Of a stretch of 64,000 nucleotides of DNA, positions 28,761 through 41,059 are shown one piece after another (position 1 is the first letter of the stretch; each line of letters begins with the position of its first letter). The stretch spans positions 47,070,317 through 47,134,316 of the forward strand of contig OX463781.1 in assembly GCA_949825025.1 (NCBI GenBank). The letters run 5' to 3'. Under the pieces are notes generated by a model. The model was given only the letters and a program-made list of their open reading frames with translations, was not told where the DNA came from and searched no databases. Made by a program: the position numbers and the translations under genes. The DNA comes from Siphlonurus alternatus. Taxonomy: Eukaryota; Arthropoda; Insecta; Ephemeroptera; Siphlonuridae.

Positions 28761-29364
28761 CTTGGTGCTGTGTGGAGAACCAAAATATCACAATTGAGAC
28801 TTGATTTTTCATCAATTCGATCTGCATGTTTCAAAAGTAGTTGAAAATATAACAAAATGAGTTTTCTAGCATGCTGAAAAACTTTACGATCGTGAAATTT
28901 GGTGAAGAAAAAAAATCAAAAATAGATTTTATCACTACACGTGCCTTATTTGAAACAATTGAATTATATAAAGCCTATAAATATGTCGTATTATAGTTTA
29001 ATTTTATAGTTTTACGTAATAAATAACAAATCAAATTCCAGAGACTATTATTATTAAATATATAATTATATTAAAACGAAAAGTACTAAATTATATAAAT
29101 AGTCCATGTATATGGAATACGAACAATATAATATATTATGGTTGAAATAAAATTTTCACTCCAAAATATTTCAACTCTCAATTTAAAATCAACCCTTAAG
29201 AATTTATGATCATATTTTAATGTGTATGGATTAAAGAAAAGCATGCTTGTATTATCAAGATTGGATCTAATTAGATGATAGGGCGATAGTTTTAATCAAT
29301 ATTCTACAAGTTCCAAAGCTATAAATATTCAATTATATCATGAAGTTGCACCTCAGTCACTCAC

Positions 29365-29520
29365 CTTTGTTTAACGAGCTCACAGAAATACTGCGCTGTA
29401 CTGAGCAGCCGGGAAAAGAAATATATGACGGGGCCTACTCGAAGCTTCCGCGCGCCAGGAATAGCCCGCACGCAGACGGAGTAAAAATAGCGGGCCAAGT
29501 GCCGGGTATGCTCTTGAACG
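29365..29520 (-). promoter_or_regulatory. HSC70 noncoding first exon and promoter
   Basis: An acceptor (tctccacacag) ends at 28768, 7 bp before the HSC70 ATG. A strong donor CAAAG/gtgagtgac follows 29365 on the minus strand, giving a 597-bp 5'UTR intron. The GC-richer stretch upstream holds CTCAGTAC (29399-29405), which resembles an initiator, ATATATTT (29419-29426) and two inverted HSF half-site pairs: GAAgcTTC (29441-29448) and TTCaaGAG (29511-29518, minus). The TATA-like motif is only about 23 bp from the initiator A, slightly close. The pairs match two of the three units of a full heat-shock element. Confidence 0.55.
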
Positions 29521-29619
29521 TGAGTCCAGCTATGTTGGAACCTCCTCGGGCTGATGTAGTGTTTAACAAGGAGTCCATGTAAACCCGTTATGGGAGACAT
29601 TCATAACATGAGACGGGGT

Positions 29620-30725
29620 TTAGAAATGCTAGATAATTCTACTGAATATTTATATGAAGTAAATGTTATGACGTAAAGTGTAGGATATTAGAGAAAACTC
29701 TATTTGAAAATGAATTAAAAAATAATGGTATAGGGAGTTTCAATTTTATTTCAACAAAGTCGGGAAAAATTCTTAAAATCATTGGTACAATGTTTCATAA
29801 AAGCTATACCAACTATACTTTTCTATATGGACGAGACTTTTATAGAGCTTTTTTCTTTCTTTTGCCGTTGAACGAGTTTTTCGTTTCTTTCTTTCCACCT
29901 CCGCCACGTTGATATATATTTCAATTGAATTATTATTATTACCTTAAAAGCTTATTATTTATTAAGATTTAATGCTATATATAGCTATACTTATTATTCA
30001 GGAATGGAAGGTTCTTATAATATATACTTCACAGATATCAACTATATGTCGCATATAATCCAGTTCAGTCACCATCGTGAATTAATTACTCTTCATAATT
30101 ATATTATTAATTACTTGGGAATTATATAATAAAAAAAACTTGTTTGTTTCTTTATAATTTATTACATTTCAATAATATTACAGTAAGTTTCGTTCAAGAC
30201 TATGGTGTTGAGATTAACTTAAAATTCTTTGATACAAAAATAGAGCTCTCCTTTCTCATAAAATAAGTGCAATTTATATTTTAATTAATATTTTTTTCAC
30301 TTTTTTCTCATTTTTTTAAACACACCACAATCAAGCACCAAGATGTACTTATAATGTTTGTTCTTAATACTTATAATAATTAAATTACTAATTTACAATG
30401 AAATATGAAATGCACAAAATAGTAATACCTCGCACACAGTTCAGATAATAGAACCAAGTAAGCATAATAATATTAAACAAAATTCATGCGTGTAAGCTGG
30501 AACATTTTTTTTTTCAACTTTTTCGATGTTTTTCTCATGAAAAAAGTTGTCGTTCAATGTTTTTACTCCAGTGCACTACATATTGATATTAATCAAATTT
30601 AATCGTTTATTTAAATAACTATACTATAAAATAAAAATATACATGAATACAGATTAAAAGATGTTTATAAACTTGTGTCACTTGTGATAAATAGGTCCTT
30701 TATAATTTCAAATACCTGATGATGA
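29620..30725. other. AT-rich spacer between HSC70 and the serpin gene
   Basis: No ORF, repeat family or recognisable element was found. It would contain the distal HSC70 promoter and the end of the serpin transcript. Confidence 0.6.
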
Positions 30726-30729
30726 CAAT

Positions 30730-30735
30730 TTTTAT
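30730..30735 (-). terminator. candidate polyadenylation signal, serpin
   Basis: AATAAA on the minus strand about 205 bp after the serpin stop. Position fits a short 3'UTR; another candidate lies near 30606. Confidence 0.35.
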
Positions 30736-30939
30736 TTTGTGACAATTAAAGAGAGAGACTTTCTAAAATATCGCCATCACGTTTGAAAAACAAAACACTG
30801 ACAGTCAAAAAATTAAAATTTAGCTGTGTCCCATTTCAACAAGTCTCTTCTCCTCCTCCGTAGTAAATTCTGAGGTAGCAAGATCATTTGAATTGGGACA
30901 CGACTATTGTTTTTAATGGCGACAAGGTTGATGAATGTT

Positions 30940-33900
30940 CTACTGCTCGCGAGGGTTGCGGTAGATACCGGCGAAGAGGATGGTACCCCCTCCCAGCTTG
31001 TCCACGATCAGGTACACGAAGGGGTGGTTGCACACGAACTGCTCGGGCTCCAGAGGGCGGGACGATCGGAAGGAGAAGAGGGCTGACGCGGCTGCGGCCA
31101 CCGAACCCTTCTCGTCGAGCTCTAAACGAGCCTTGTGAACCGCGCGGTCCAACCACAGGCGGGTCGAGTTGCCATCGTCCTCACTGAAGCCGGTCAGGTC
31201 AGCCTCCGGAGAGAAAATCTCGCCCATACCCATCTTCCTTAGGACCTGGAGAACAAAATATATGTTAGTACCCTGGAATTATTGGATTTTATACTATAAG
31301 AGCTGTAAGAGAGAGTTTTTTTTAGCAAAGCAAAATTTAATTATAAATTAATTTATGGCATTTTTTTTTTTTTTTTCAAGATGATTTCTTCATTGTTTAA
31401 TTTATTGACAGAAAAATCTGATTATATTGAAGCAAAAATAGAATTTTTCGGTACCGAGGATGATATAATTTCTAACTAGCAAAATTTGCGTGATAAAGAA
31501 AACAAAAATCTTAACTGATAGTCGATAATGACAGTCGAAATGATCGATATTCAACGCATCACCAGCACAATGAACAAGCTCTTCCCATGAGCTTTGATCT
31601 TTGTTTTTATTCATATTTTAGGGTTACGATTTCACACATTGTCAGTTCAACCAGCTCTATAAAATTTCAAAACTGAATTGCAAACAGAAGATCTGCAAAC
31701 TTCACACTTCCGGCTACTCCCGGAAGGAATATAAAATTAATTTGACTGTATAATCAACGCTGCTTTTAATTGTGATATACTCACAGGCTCGAGCTCAAGG
31801 GAGTGTTCCACGACGAACTTGGGAATGGCGACCTCGACTGCGCGCGCCGCCATGCTGCCGGGCTCCATGGCCTCGTGGAGGGCCTCGGGGGTGAGTCTCT
31901 GGAGCAGATGCTGGAGACCACCGTCCGGCTGGTTGAGGTAGGGCGGCAGGAGGATCACCATGCTGACGTCGTTACCTTTGTAGGGCAGCTCGATCAGGTG
32001 GGCGCCCAGGGCGTGGGACACGGCTGTGACAAACGCAGCGTTAGCACGGCAAAACGGTGAGACAATTTATATAGTTTTATATAGTTAAAATACTTAAAAT
32101 ATGGCAGTTGCGAAAGAAATAGTTTCATTCTTAATAAATTTCAATACGAAAAAATGAAGACGTTATAGCTTGACTTCATTTCAATAAAAGTTACGAGTCT
32201 TTTAAGCCGATATTTTACAGTTTGATTCCTATTTATTGCATATATGATTTTTTCTTAAAATAAAAATTCTGCTCCATTTGTTTACATGGAGTTGAAATTT
32301 TCTTGTATAAGTAAAAATTGTATGCAATATATACAACAAAAATGTATCGATCTTGTAATCCATTAAAATCTTTCAATGTGATAAATGGAGCAAAACAAAT
32401 TGAAATGAAATTGCTCCAGACCAGCATACATCAATGATCAATATTGATAAGATAACGACGTAGTTGAAATCTCACCGTGGTTGAAATTTCCCTTCTGCCT
32501 CATCATGTTGACCAGGGTCTGCTCCGTGGAGGACATGTAGAAGACGGCCTTCTTGGTGCGCTCCGGCTCGAACTGCGACTGCCACAGACCCTTGAAGTAG
32601 CCAGCGTTCACCTGCAAGACACAACACATGTAATCTTGTCTGGGACCTTTCTAATTCGGCTCAATGCAACGATATTATTCTGGTGAATCTGTTGCGCGCG
32701 TATATGTCTGCTTCATGTAACCAACAAAAGTTCAAAATAAATAAATGCAAATAAATAAAATATTTAAATATAAATATTGACGTAGAAATTGCTATATTGT
32801 TATCTTAAAAGTTATTAATTACATAATTAAGCTTCATATTATGATATATGTTAATTATGAATTAATGTAAGGATTATTAGACATTAGTTTCATAATGAAC
32901 ATTTTCGTGAATGGACTGCTCGGCAATCTTTTTCATTTGCCTCATAGGCTATTATTTAAAATTTTTGACAGTAATATTTGTATGTTATATCATTGTAAAT
33001 TGCCCATGAAAGAGATAATAAAATAAAAATATAATTATAAATATAATTTCAAAGGTGTTTGAGAAAGTATTATTCGTTATAGGTATTTTTGTTGACTTTA
33101 CGTGTATTATTTTTATGACGAACAACATTTTCTAATGACGATAAAACGACGAAGCTCGTCAGGGCTATAATATACTCACGAGCACGAGGTTGGTGGCTGC
33201 CGAGAGGGCTCCGGCGGGCAGGAGGTCGTTGATTCGGTTCTTGGTCTGCTGGGACACCCACGTGTTGATGGTCTCGCGGGCTTGGTCGGGCTGGTGCTGG
33301 AAGTCCAGTCTCTGGATCTCGTCCTGGAATAATTTGTACTTTGAGAACATGTTGAAAATGAAAAGTGTCAATAATATTATAATTTTAATTTTTTGACTAT
33401 ATAAGCATTTATAATAACAATAATATAATAGCTGCTTATTGAGTATCATCAGTGTACAAAATAAAACACAGTACAACAACTCAATGGGTGACATGAAAAC
33501 AGATATCTCATTTACAAAAGGGTCAAGATTTATCATTCAAGTGATGTATATTATTTATTAATTATGAAAATGTCACACATAAAATAATTGAGAAGCAATT
33601 AACGATTTTGCTACAATATATATATTGCTTACCTACTGTCGTCAAATGACATTACACATTTATACTAAAATCAATAATAGCCACGATGATATATTAACGT
33701 ATATAAAAAAGCACCCACCTGGAAAAGGTCCTTGATGCACTGCCTGAGTGGCTGGTCCTCGCGGAAGTACAGACGGTTGGCGGAGCTCAGTTCGTAGCTG
33801 ATGCCCTCGGAGCCGTTGACGCCGTTCGCCGCGCGTGTACCCTGTCGCCAGAAAAGAGTCATTAGAGGCTGATGTCTGTTGGCTTAGTAACATTTACTAC

Positions 33901-35991
33901 GTTTACATGACGGTGTTTAATACGGATCCGTTGACGACACCTCATAAGAATAATATTATCCGTCGTTAACGAGTACGTATTAAACACTGTCATGTGCACG
34001 TACTGATTGTGGAAATACACGATCGACACATACCTCAATTATTGTGAGTTAAGTGTAGAATTAATATTGAAATCCCGTTTTAACTCTTACATTTAATATA
34101 TACATTATGTATTTTTTCCCGTTTTTGGTTGTGTTATTTTTTTATACATTATATGCTGCATCCTGTAGGTTTTTCCTGTACGACATTATAGGTAGTTACC
34201 TGGAAGAAACGTTCCATCTGGTAGGCCTCCATGATCTTGGACTTGTCGAAGCCCTCGAGATGAAGACCCTTCTGCAAAACCTCCTCGGTGCGGTTGGCGG
34301 CGCCGAAGTACGCCAGTACAAGCGCCATGTACGTGCTGGAACATACAACGTATTTTATTTATTTATTTTTAATATAATCGACTATACGATAAGTATTCCT
34401 GTTTATAATTTAATTGCTTACTGTATATTTTATATTATACAGAAAAAAAAATCTCATACACTTCAATTATGCTTGTACAATTATTTTTGACTTATAATTA
34501 GATTAATTACACTTTATATATATATATAAATTATAATTAAATTCAAAGATTTAATGAATAGTAAAATTACCAAAGCCAATGAATTAAATAAATATGAAAT
34601 ATGTGCAAATTTTGCAACTTAATACAGACTTATTCAATTCTTGAAGTAGTTAAGTTATTAAATAACTTCTGAGTTATTAATTAATGAAGTAATCTATTTA
34701 TAGAACATAAACTGGTTACTATTCTCACTTGATATGCTTCAATCAACATTTTATACAAAAAGTAACCATCATCTTTCCGGCTTGTAATCTTGATATAATG
34801 CTTCAAGGTAAAACCTGTCTGATACTTTCAATCAGTAATTGCATCGTATAATTTTTTTTACTTCATTTATTTTGCTACATAATAACTTATCTCATTTTTC
34901 TATCATATTTCTTCAGCAACAAGTTTTTTTACTTCAGCAATTTCATTGTAATATTTTTTAATGTTATTATATAAATTATTTTAATCTGAAAACCTTCGTT
35001 TTCATAAGAAGTATAATATACTTATACGGAAAAAAAATAAATAAATAATTACAAAGTATTTATAAGTTATAAAATGAATTTCACTTCAATGGAGTATTGA
35101 CCTCAATTTTTTTATTGCAGAAATGGATAGAGGGTGCAAAGTTATGCTACCCTGAATTTTTTCAGGTTTTTTAGAGTCCGGGAACTATTTTTAAAAAATT
35201 ATTGAAAGTTATTTTTGTGACGTCACGAGACGCCGCTCCTTAAGAAAAAGATAGGACTTGCCGCCGCGTGACGTCACAAAAAAGACTTTCAATAGTTTTT
35301 TAAAAATACTTCCCGGGCTCAAAAAAATCAGGGTAGCATAACTTTGCACGCTCTATCCATTTCTGCAATAAAAAAATGAGGACAATACTCCATTTCTAAG
35401 ACATTAATTTCCTGTATTTATCTTTTTTATTTTGAGTCCAATTTTACTTTTGCGTTATAGAATATAACACAATAGACTACAATTTACTTCATAAGGGTAA
35501 GTTTTTTTTTTTTTTTTTATAAAGTAAATTAGTAAAATTACTATTTTTCTATTATCAGAAGTATCCTGAAATTCTGAAGATTCAGAAGGGATATCTTACT
35601 ATTTTTTTCATCTTGTGTACTATGAAGATATAATATTATTCACCGCTTCAAATATTTTTATTAATATTTTTTCCAATGACGTTCCAAGAAATATTTTATT
35701 GTCGTCCATAAATACGAAGACTCGAGTGGTCAGATGAGTCATTAGAATTGTCCCACCATGCAGAGGTGGAGTACCTCAGGTTATTGTGGCTTACCTGTAG
35801 GGCGAGAAGAAGAGGTTGTGTCCTGGCTTGCCATCCTCAGTGACGCCTTGTTGTCCCAGGTGGCGCAGCATCTCTGCACTGAACGCTCGCTGGGCGTTGG
35901 GGAGCGCCTGGGGGTCCAGTTTGGTGCTCATCACGTCCATCGAAGGACACTGACTGAGGACCGGACTGGCCAAGACAGCCAGCAGCGCCAT
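30940..35991 (-). CDS. secreted serpin, inhibitory type, complete
   Basis: Seven coding exons: 35795-35991, 34200-34335, 33719-33841, 33180-33323, 32476-32611, 31785-32023 and 30940-31245. They total 1281 nt, 426 aa, normal for a serpin. Residues 1-14 (MALLAVLASPVLSQ) are a signal peptide. If the acceptor at 36022 joins a coding upstream exon, the frame stays open (RTRRSITSLAL) and the peptide could be longer. Core motifs: NLFFSPYSTYMALVLAYFGA, NRLYFRED, TNLVLVNAGYFKGLW, MVILLPP, AIPKFVVEHSLELEP, FVCNHPFVYLIVDK and ILFAGIYRNP. The hinge EKGSVAAAASA (from residue 370) has the small residues needed for loop insertion, so it should trap proteases. Counting from the hinge Glu, P1 is Ser386, next to Arg385; a loop one residue shorter makes Arg385 P1. 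The target is probably a trypsin-like serine protease. Confidence 0.95.
35088..35394. mobile_element. 307-bp palindromic element in serpin intron 1
   Basis: Begins AATGGAGTATTGACCTCA and ends with the inverted TGAGGACAATACTCCATT. The arms include AGAAATGGATAGAGGGTGCA and its complement, and GTGACGTCAC near the centre of both arms. The core holds CTTAAGAAAAAGATAGGACT. It is the most intact copy of this family here; relatives are at 23488, 43005 and 58377. Confidence 0.8.
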
Positions 35992-36067
35992 CAGCGCCAG
36001 GCTCGTGATGCTTCTCCGTGTCCTGGTAACCGAAATATCATGGGGTCACATCGCGTCCAGTTATTTG

Positions 36068-36175
36068 TACCGGAAAATTTCTTTTTACGGCCTTGTTAAT
36101 TACCATTCCACGTAAGAATAATGCAGGGCATGGTGATTAACAGGACTGCAAATGGGAAATATTCTAAGGCGACGA
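36068..36175. mobile_element. short hairpin element upstream of serpin exon 1
   Basis: An imperfect inverted repeat carrying GGCATGGTGATTAA, with GAAAATTTC and GAAATATTC arms. It matches the copy at 53424-53537 and begins 46 bp beyond the serpin exon acceptor. Confidence 0.55.
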
Positions 36176-36749
36176 TTATACATGGCGTTTTTCACTTGGG
36201 GGAATAGACAGAGGAAAAGATAGGGGTGTTGAAAGTTTTATTAAGATAGAGGGACAGTCTAAATAGGAGGCCAAATAAAATTGTCCGATCCGGCCATGAG
36301 ATAAAAAAGCATAAATGAAGTTCGGACAGTTTTGAGGATTATTAGGGGAATTCACAAAAGTTACATAAATAATGAAAATTTTGATGTTATTGTTCAGAGA
36401 AATAAGCAGGTAAACTTTAATTTTAGAAATGATTTATTCAATGCTGGCTATTTCCTGCTTAAATACAAAAAAATAATATACACTAATTATGCTCTTCATC
36501 ATTTTTTTTAAGGAAAAATGTTCTTGGAAAACAAAAACGTCACACAATATTATTACATTTATCCGGACCTTAACATTATATCAACAAAAACAAACATTGC
36601 ATCAACTTCATTGATATAATATTTCTTCAGAGAAAAATGCTGCCTTGACATGTGACGTTATAAATCACGGATTTACCATTATATCATTTTATATCCAAAG
36701 TATATAGTAATTGGTATTAAGAATGAAGTTGCATCATAGTACTATTTGA

Positions 36750-36824
36750 TGACGTCATTAGTCGTGACGTCAGCACGGATGTGATCTCTACTCTAGAGGT
36801 GTGGGCAGCTCTAAGGGAATTTCC
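36750..36824. promoter_or_regulatory. CRE palindromes and kappaB motif upstream of the serpin
   Basis: TGACGTCA occurs at 36750-36757 and 36765-36772. GGGAATTTCC, a perfect fit to the Rel/NF-kappaB consensus GGGRNNYYCC, lies at 36815-36824. They are 0.76-0.83 kb upstream of the serpin coding exon, in its promoter or first intron. Rel control would fit an immune protease inhibitor; this is inference. Confidence 0.4.
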
Positions 36825-37258
36825 TGCTGGCGAGAGGCTAACAACAAGGTGACATGGAGTGCAGAGAGAGCAGTAAAAACACGGGCAACAATGACCGTGT
36901 ACCGTTGTATATGCAAACTCAAGTGAGTTCTAACGGTGCTCACTTAATGCATGGACGATCGAGGAGAATAAATATTGAAAGCTGTCCAGAGCTTTCGAGG
37001 TCATTATAATAATGCAGAATAAATAAATGCTGATTTTAATGTGCATGTCATTTTTAGCTTAATTATTTATTTGATTCAGTGAAATAAAAGATATCTTGCT
37101 TATAAAATTGTTAGGAACTGAAAATTAAGAAATTAATTTAATTTTTCTGAGTCTGTCCGACGTCCAAGCTAATGTAGTTGGTGCTCAATGCATGGTGCTC
37201 AATAATTAAGAAAAAAGACGGGAGCTTGCAAGCAATTTTATATTTAACATTTTATATT

Positions 37259-37341
<83 letters not shown>

Positions 37342-37349
37342 ATATATAT
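37259..37349. repeat. (TA)n microsatellite
   Basis: About 90 bp of TA dinucleotides with one T-T interruption at 37330. Confidence 0.97.
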
Positions 37350-37683
37350 GACTTTTGCAATTGAAATTAAAAGTAGCTCAGGCAGAACATTACAAATAGT
37401 AAAATTACATTATGAGGAAACCGCAATTTTGTATAATTTATGGTATTCTTCGTATTCAATGATAACCCTGAATTGTATAATAATTTTAATATTATATTAC
37501 GTATAACATACTACTATATAATATTAATAATGAAAAAAATTATTAAGAGCTTAACAAAACGATATTCTCATGGGAACACTAACCTATTTGTACCCTCTAT
37601 GCATGCGATTTATAATAAATAAACATTACTTTGTCTAGTACGCTTGACAGAACCTCATGTACGTAACAATTGAAATAAATTGA

Positions 37684-37890
37684 TCAGCATCCTCTTTGCG
37701 AGTCAGTGACATTGCGGATGAGGCAGGAACCACGCGTCATGCTGGCCGCAATTTGTGCAGCCATGCGGGCCGGCCAGGTAGATAGACGATGGCTCAGGTA
37801 TAGACTACTAGAAACATGCGGGTGCGAGAAAGCGAGGCCGGGAATCCCTCCTTTACGTGACAACTCCACAATCGTTCAGAAGGTCGAGCG
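37684..37890. other. GC-rich island of unknown function
   Basis: A stretch of about 200 bp, clearly GC-richer than its surroundings and open on both strands (plus 37706-38062, minus 37684-37869). I recognise no protein family. It could be a 5' exon or enhancer of the serpin or a separate noncoding transcript. Confidence 0.25.
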
Positions 37891-39260
37891 ATACCGTCAC
37901 TTCAATATTTTGTCAGATACAAGCCAATTTACTTCCTCAAATATTTTGTTGTTTTGCAAGGTTTTTCCTGAAAGAGGATTTTCCAGAATGATAACAAAAA
38001 TGGCGCGTTTTTTTAGAATTTTTAACATAAACTCAGAGCGGTCTCCTAGGAGACTGCCCTGAACAAACTTAAATATTTAAATTATTGAATCTTTATAATA
38101 TAATGAAACGAAATGTTAGTAGTTACTAAAAAGCATAATATGGAGCTATGAAATACTGTAGAGAATATGTGTATGTCCAACCATTTAATTATTGATAAAA
38201 GTATGTGTTTCAAGCACATTCTTGGCAAGACAAAATAAATATTGCATGTGTTTCAAATTTTAGTTATAAAAATTTCATTGGCGGACATCTTTGAACCAAA
38301 ACAGTTTTCTGTAAATATTATTTGCACCGATGCCTTAATATTTAATACTTTTAAAGGGATATTATTTCCCTCAGAATTCTAATACCCTTCTCATTATTGC
38401 AGTGGACAACTCGTGATGTCCAGTAAAACATTGCACATGCCTGCGATGTTTGCAATGCACGCTGATTTTGAACGCCGCCTCTCTAAACAGGCACTTTCAT
38501 CCTCGCTCAAAACTTTAGAAGTGAAAGCAAAATGTTTAATTTTATAACATTATTGTTATTATATATACATTTCGCTTTCTTAAACATCATTTTAATCAAG
38601 CTGGGATTGTTTTTAACATAACATGAAGATCAATTAAATATTTATTTATAAATCTTTTCACAAGTGAAAATGTTAAAAATAAATATAATATTTAAATTTT
38701 TACACCTATATATAAATATATCATACTATTTAAATACAAACTATACTTCCATCGGTTCAGATAAAAGTACGTGACATTTTAACATAACATTAATTACAAA
38801 CATCATAAGAGTACACGGTACAGCATTTACTGCATCAGAAACTCTGAAGTATTATGAAAAATTTACAAATTTATATCAGTGAAATTCGTCGTTTTAATAT
38901 CATTTTTTACTACTGTAATTATGCATAAATATTTTTCCAATTACAGGTTAAAAAATTATCTGTCCCATACAATATGCTGTCTGCTCTCATCTTATATAAT
39001 ATGCTAATTTTCACCTTCAAAAATTTTTATTAGTAGTTGAACCAGTCCAAACTGTGGTTGGCTTGGTTTAATGGAGTGTTGTGACTCCCAAATGTAAGTG
39101 CCTACAATTTAAGTTATAATGTTAAATAACGAATATTCACTTGTAAAACTAGCTTTATTGCATAATTTAACTCGTCTATTATTAATTATACAGATAAATT
39201 TGAATATAAAAGACAATAATCTCCATTGGAGCAGCGATACTTGAGATCAAATGTACTCAC

Positions 39261-39480
39261 ATATTGTTGCTCTAGCTTGGTGCTTGTGGTGCTCACTTGG
39301 GCTCGGCTGGAAAGCGACTGAGGCGGCGAGTGGCGGCGGCAACCAAGGACTTTCTCCGGTGACCTCCCCTCCCTCCCCTCACCTGATGTTCATTAGACGT
39401 AAAGTCACGTCCCGAACTCCCACCTGAATGGTGACAAAATGTCCTGATGATGATGATGATCCGGATAACATGCAACAAAT
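39261..39480 (-). other. possible noncoding first exon of the serpin gene
   Basis: A GC-rich block ends at 39261 with a strong donor, ACAATAT/gtgagtac, on the minus strand; a second possible donor CCCAA/gtgagc lies just upstream. The serpin coding exon has an acceptor at 36022 and no donor-bearing exon between, so this block could supply the 5'UTR. There is no direct evidence for the join. Confidence 0.3.
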
Positions 39481-40860
39481 TTCACAACTGGAGGCCAAAA
39501 AATTATTATCCGCTAATTGGTAACTGGGAAAATACAACATCAAGTTTTAAAATGTCCAATAATATGTCATATTGATATAAATAATTAATATTATAAGTAA
39601 ATGATATAGTTGATAAATGGTGCTATTAAATGATACTGTTCCTATGACTCTGTTTTATTGACGTTATGTTTGCAAAACCAGTCACATTTTCATAAACAAT
39701 AATATTACTGTTAATTTCATGACTATTAATTGGTAACTATCCTCCTTTTTAAAAGATTTGAAAATGGCTGTAGAGTAGATCTTCATTAGATTTGAAAAGT
39801 ACAGCGGAGATGATGCTTATCTTATTCAGGGACTTTTATTTGATTGTCGAAAGGAATAAGCTTCATGTTTTCTTTATATTCCAGAAACAGTTAATAATAT
39901 AGCTAGCGATGGAGACATATGTTGATTTTTAATTTAATTATTTAAACCAAAATTAAATCATTCGTGCGTTAAAATTACTAATGGCAAATTTCCAGAGCTA
40001 AAAAAATCATTATTATTCTTTATTGTTGCGATAAATTATATAAATTCTTTTATGTGTGAAATTATCATTGTTAATATCGTAGACTTATTAAGATAAGAAG
40101 AACGTAGAATGTATTTAATTTTAACGCAGCGAGTCACGTAGAACTATATAATAGCTATAGAGTTTCAACACAAATGTTGAAATCAGGGCCAACGAGAAAC
40201 TTGTCACATGTTTGATGAGTGGCGTCCGTTGTGAACTCATAACAAACGTCGTGTTGTCTTTTAAATGTAGCTCATAAATTTTCTTGAAATTACTCCGGGA
40301 ATATTTACAGTATAATATCGTTTATAGAAAATGGGACTGCATTTTATATTTTCCATTTAATGTAGGGAGTTTCAGCTTCTTGAAGGAAACTATTTATGGA
40401 TGCAAATTGTGCTGCATGGTAAAAATGGTGAATTATAATTTAAAATTATTCATTGTTTGAGAGAATATTAATTTTTTTTCTTTATGATTTTTCCAACATA
40501 AACAAATATCAACTTGTCCAGTTTACAAAACTAAATAACGCAGTTTAGTTCCGTAACAAGTAATGTAATAATTTTCTCATGTTATCATTTTGTGTATGTT
40601 ACGTTTTAATGGTTTTGAACGTCTCTAGATATAAAAATGAAGATAAAACTAAAACTCGTATTTTCAGGGTAGGAATGTTCCCCAGGTGACATAGGTCAGG
40701 TAATAAACCGACAGCTCATTCACCCTGCGGGACCCTGATGATGTATCTTTGTTATGTGCAGGCGGGACGAACAGGGTGGGCCCAATGTGGGTCAGTGGGC
40801 TGCTGCCTCCTCGTAGGAAAGTGCTGGAGAAAGCTGCCACCTCACGTCCTACTGCATATA

Positions 40861-41053
40861 AGGTGCTTTCCCATGAAGCGAGAAATGCGCACTTGCTTCA
40901 ATATCATATGGCAGCCATGTTGGTGTGAAAAAATCGTGACGCAATTTAATCACTGCGGGAAAGCAATTTTTCACGCCAACATGGCCGCCATAAGATATTA
41001 AAGCAAGTGCGCATTTCTCGCCCCACTCGACGTCGCTCCATGTAAAAGCACCT
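40861..41053. mobile_element. 193-bp hairpin MITE, GTGCTTT ends
   Basis: Left arm AGGTGCTTTCCCATG...GAAATGCGCACTTGCTT and right arm AAGCAAGTGCGCATTTC...CATGTAAAAGCACCT are inverted copies, with GCCAACATGGCCGCCAT and its counterpart inside. The termini match the element at 2951-3195. No target duplication longer than 2-3 bp is clear. Confidence 0.75.
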
Positions 41054-41059
41054 TTATTC

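Noticed and set aside
34201..34490. 127-codon plus frame over serpin exon 2
   Set aside because: It is antisense to a confirmed serpin exon and extends into AT-rich intron.
40738..41001. 87-codon plus frame with many Cys/Trp
   Set aside because: More than half lies in the hairpin MITE at 40861-41053 and the rest has no domain.
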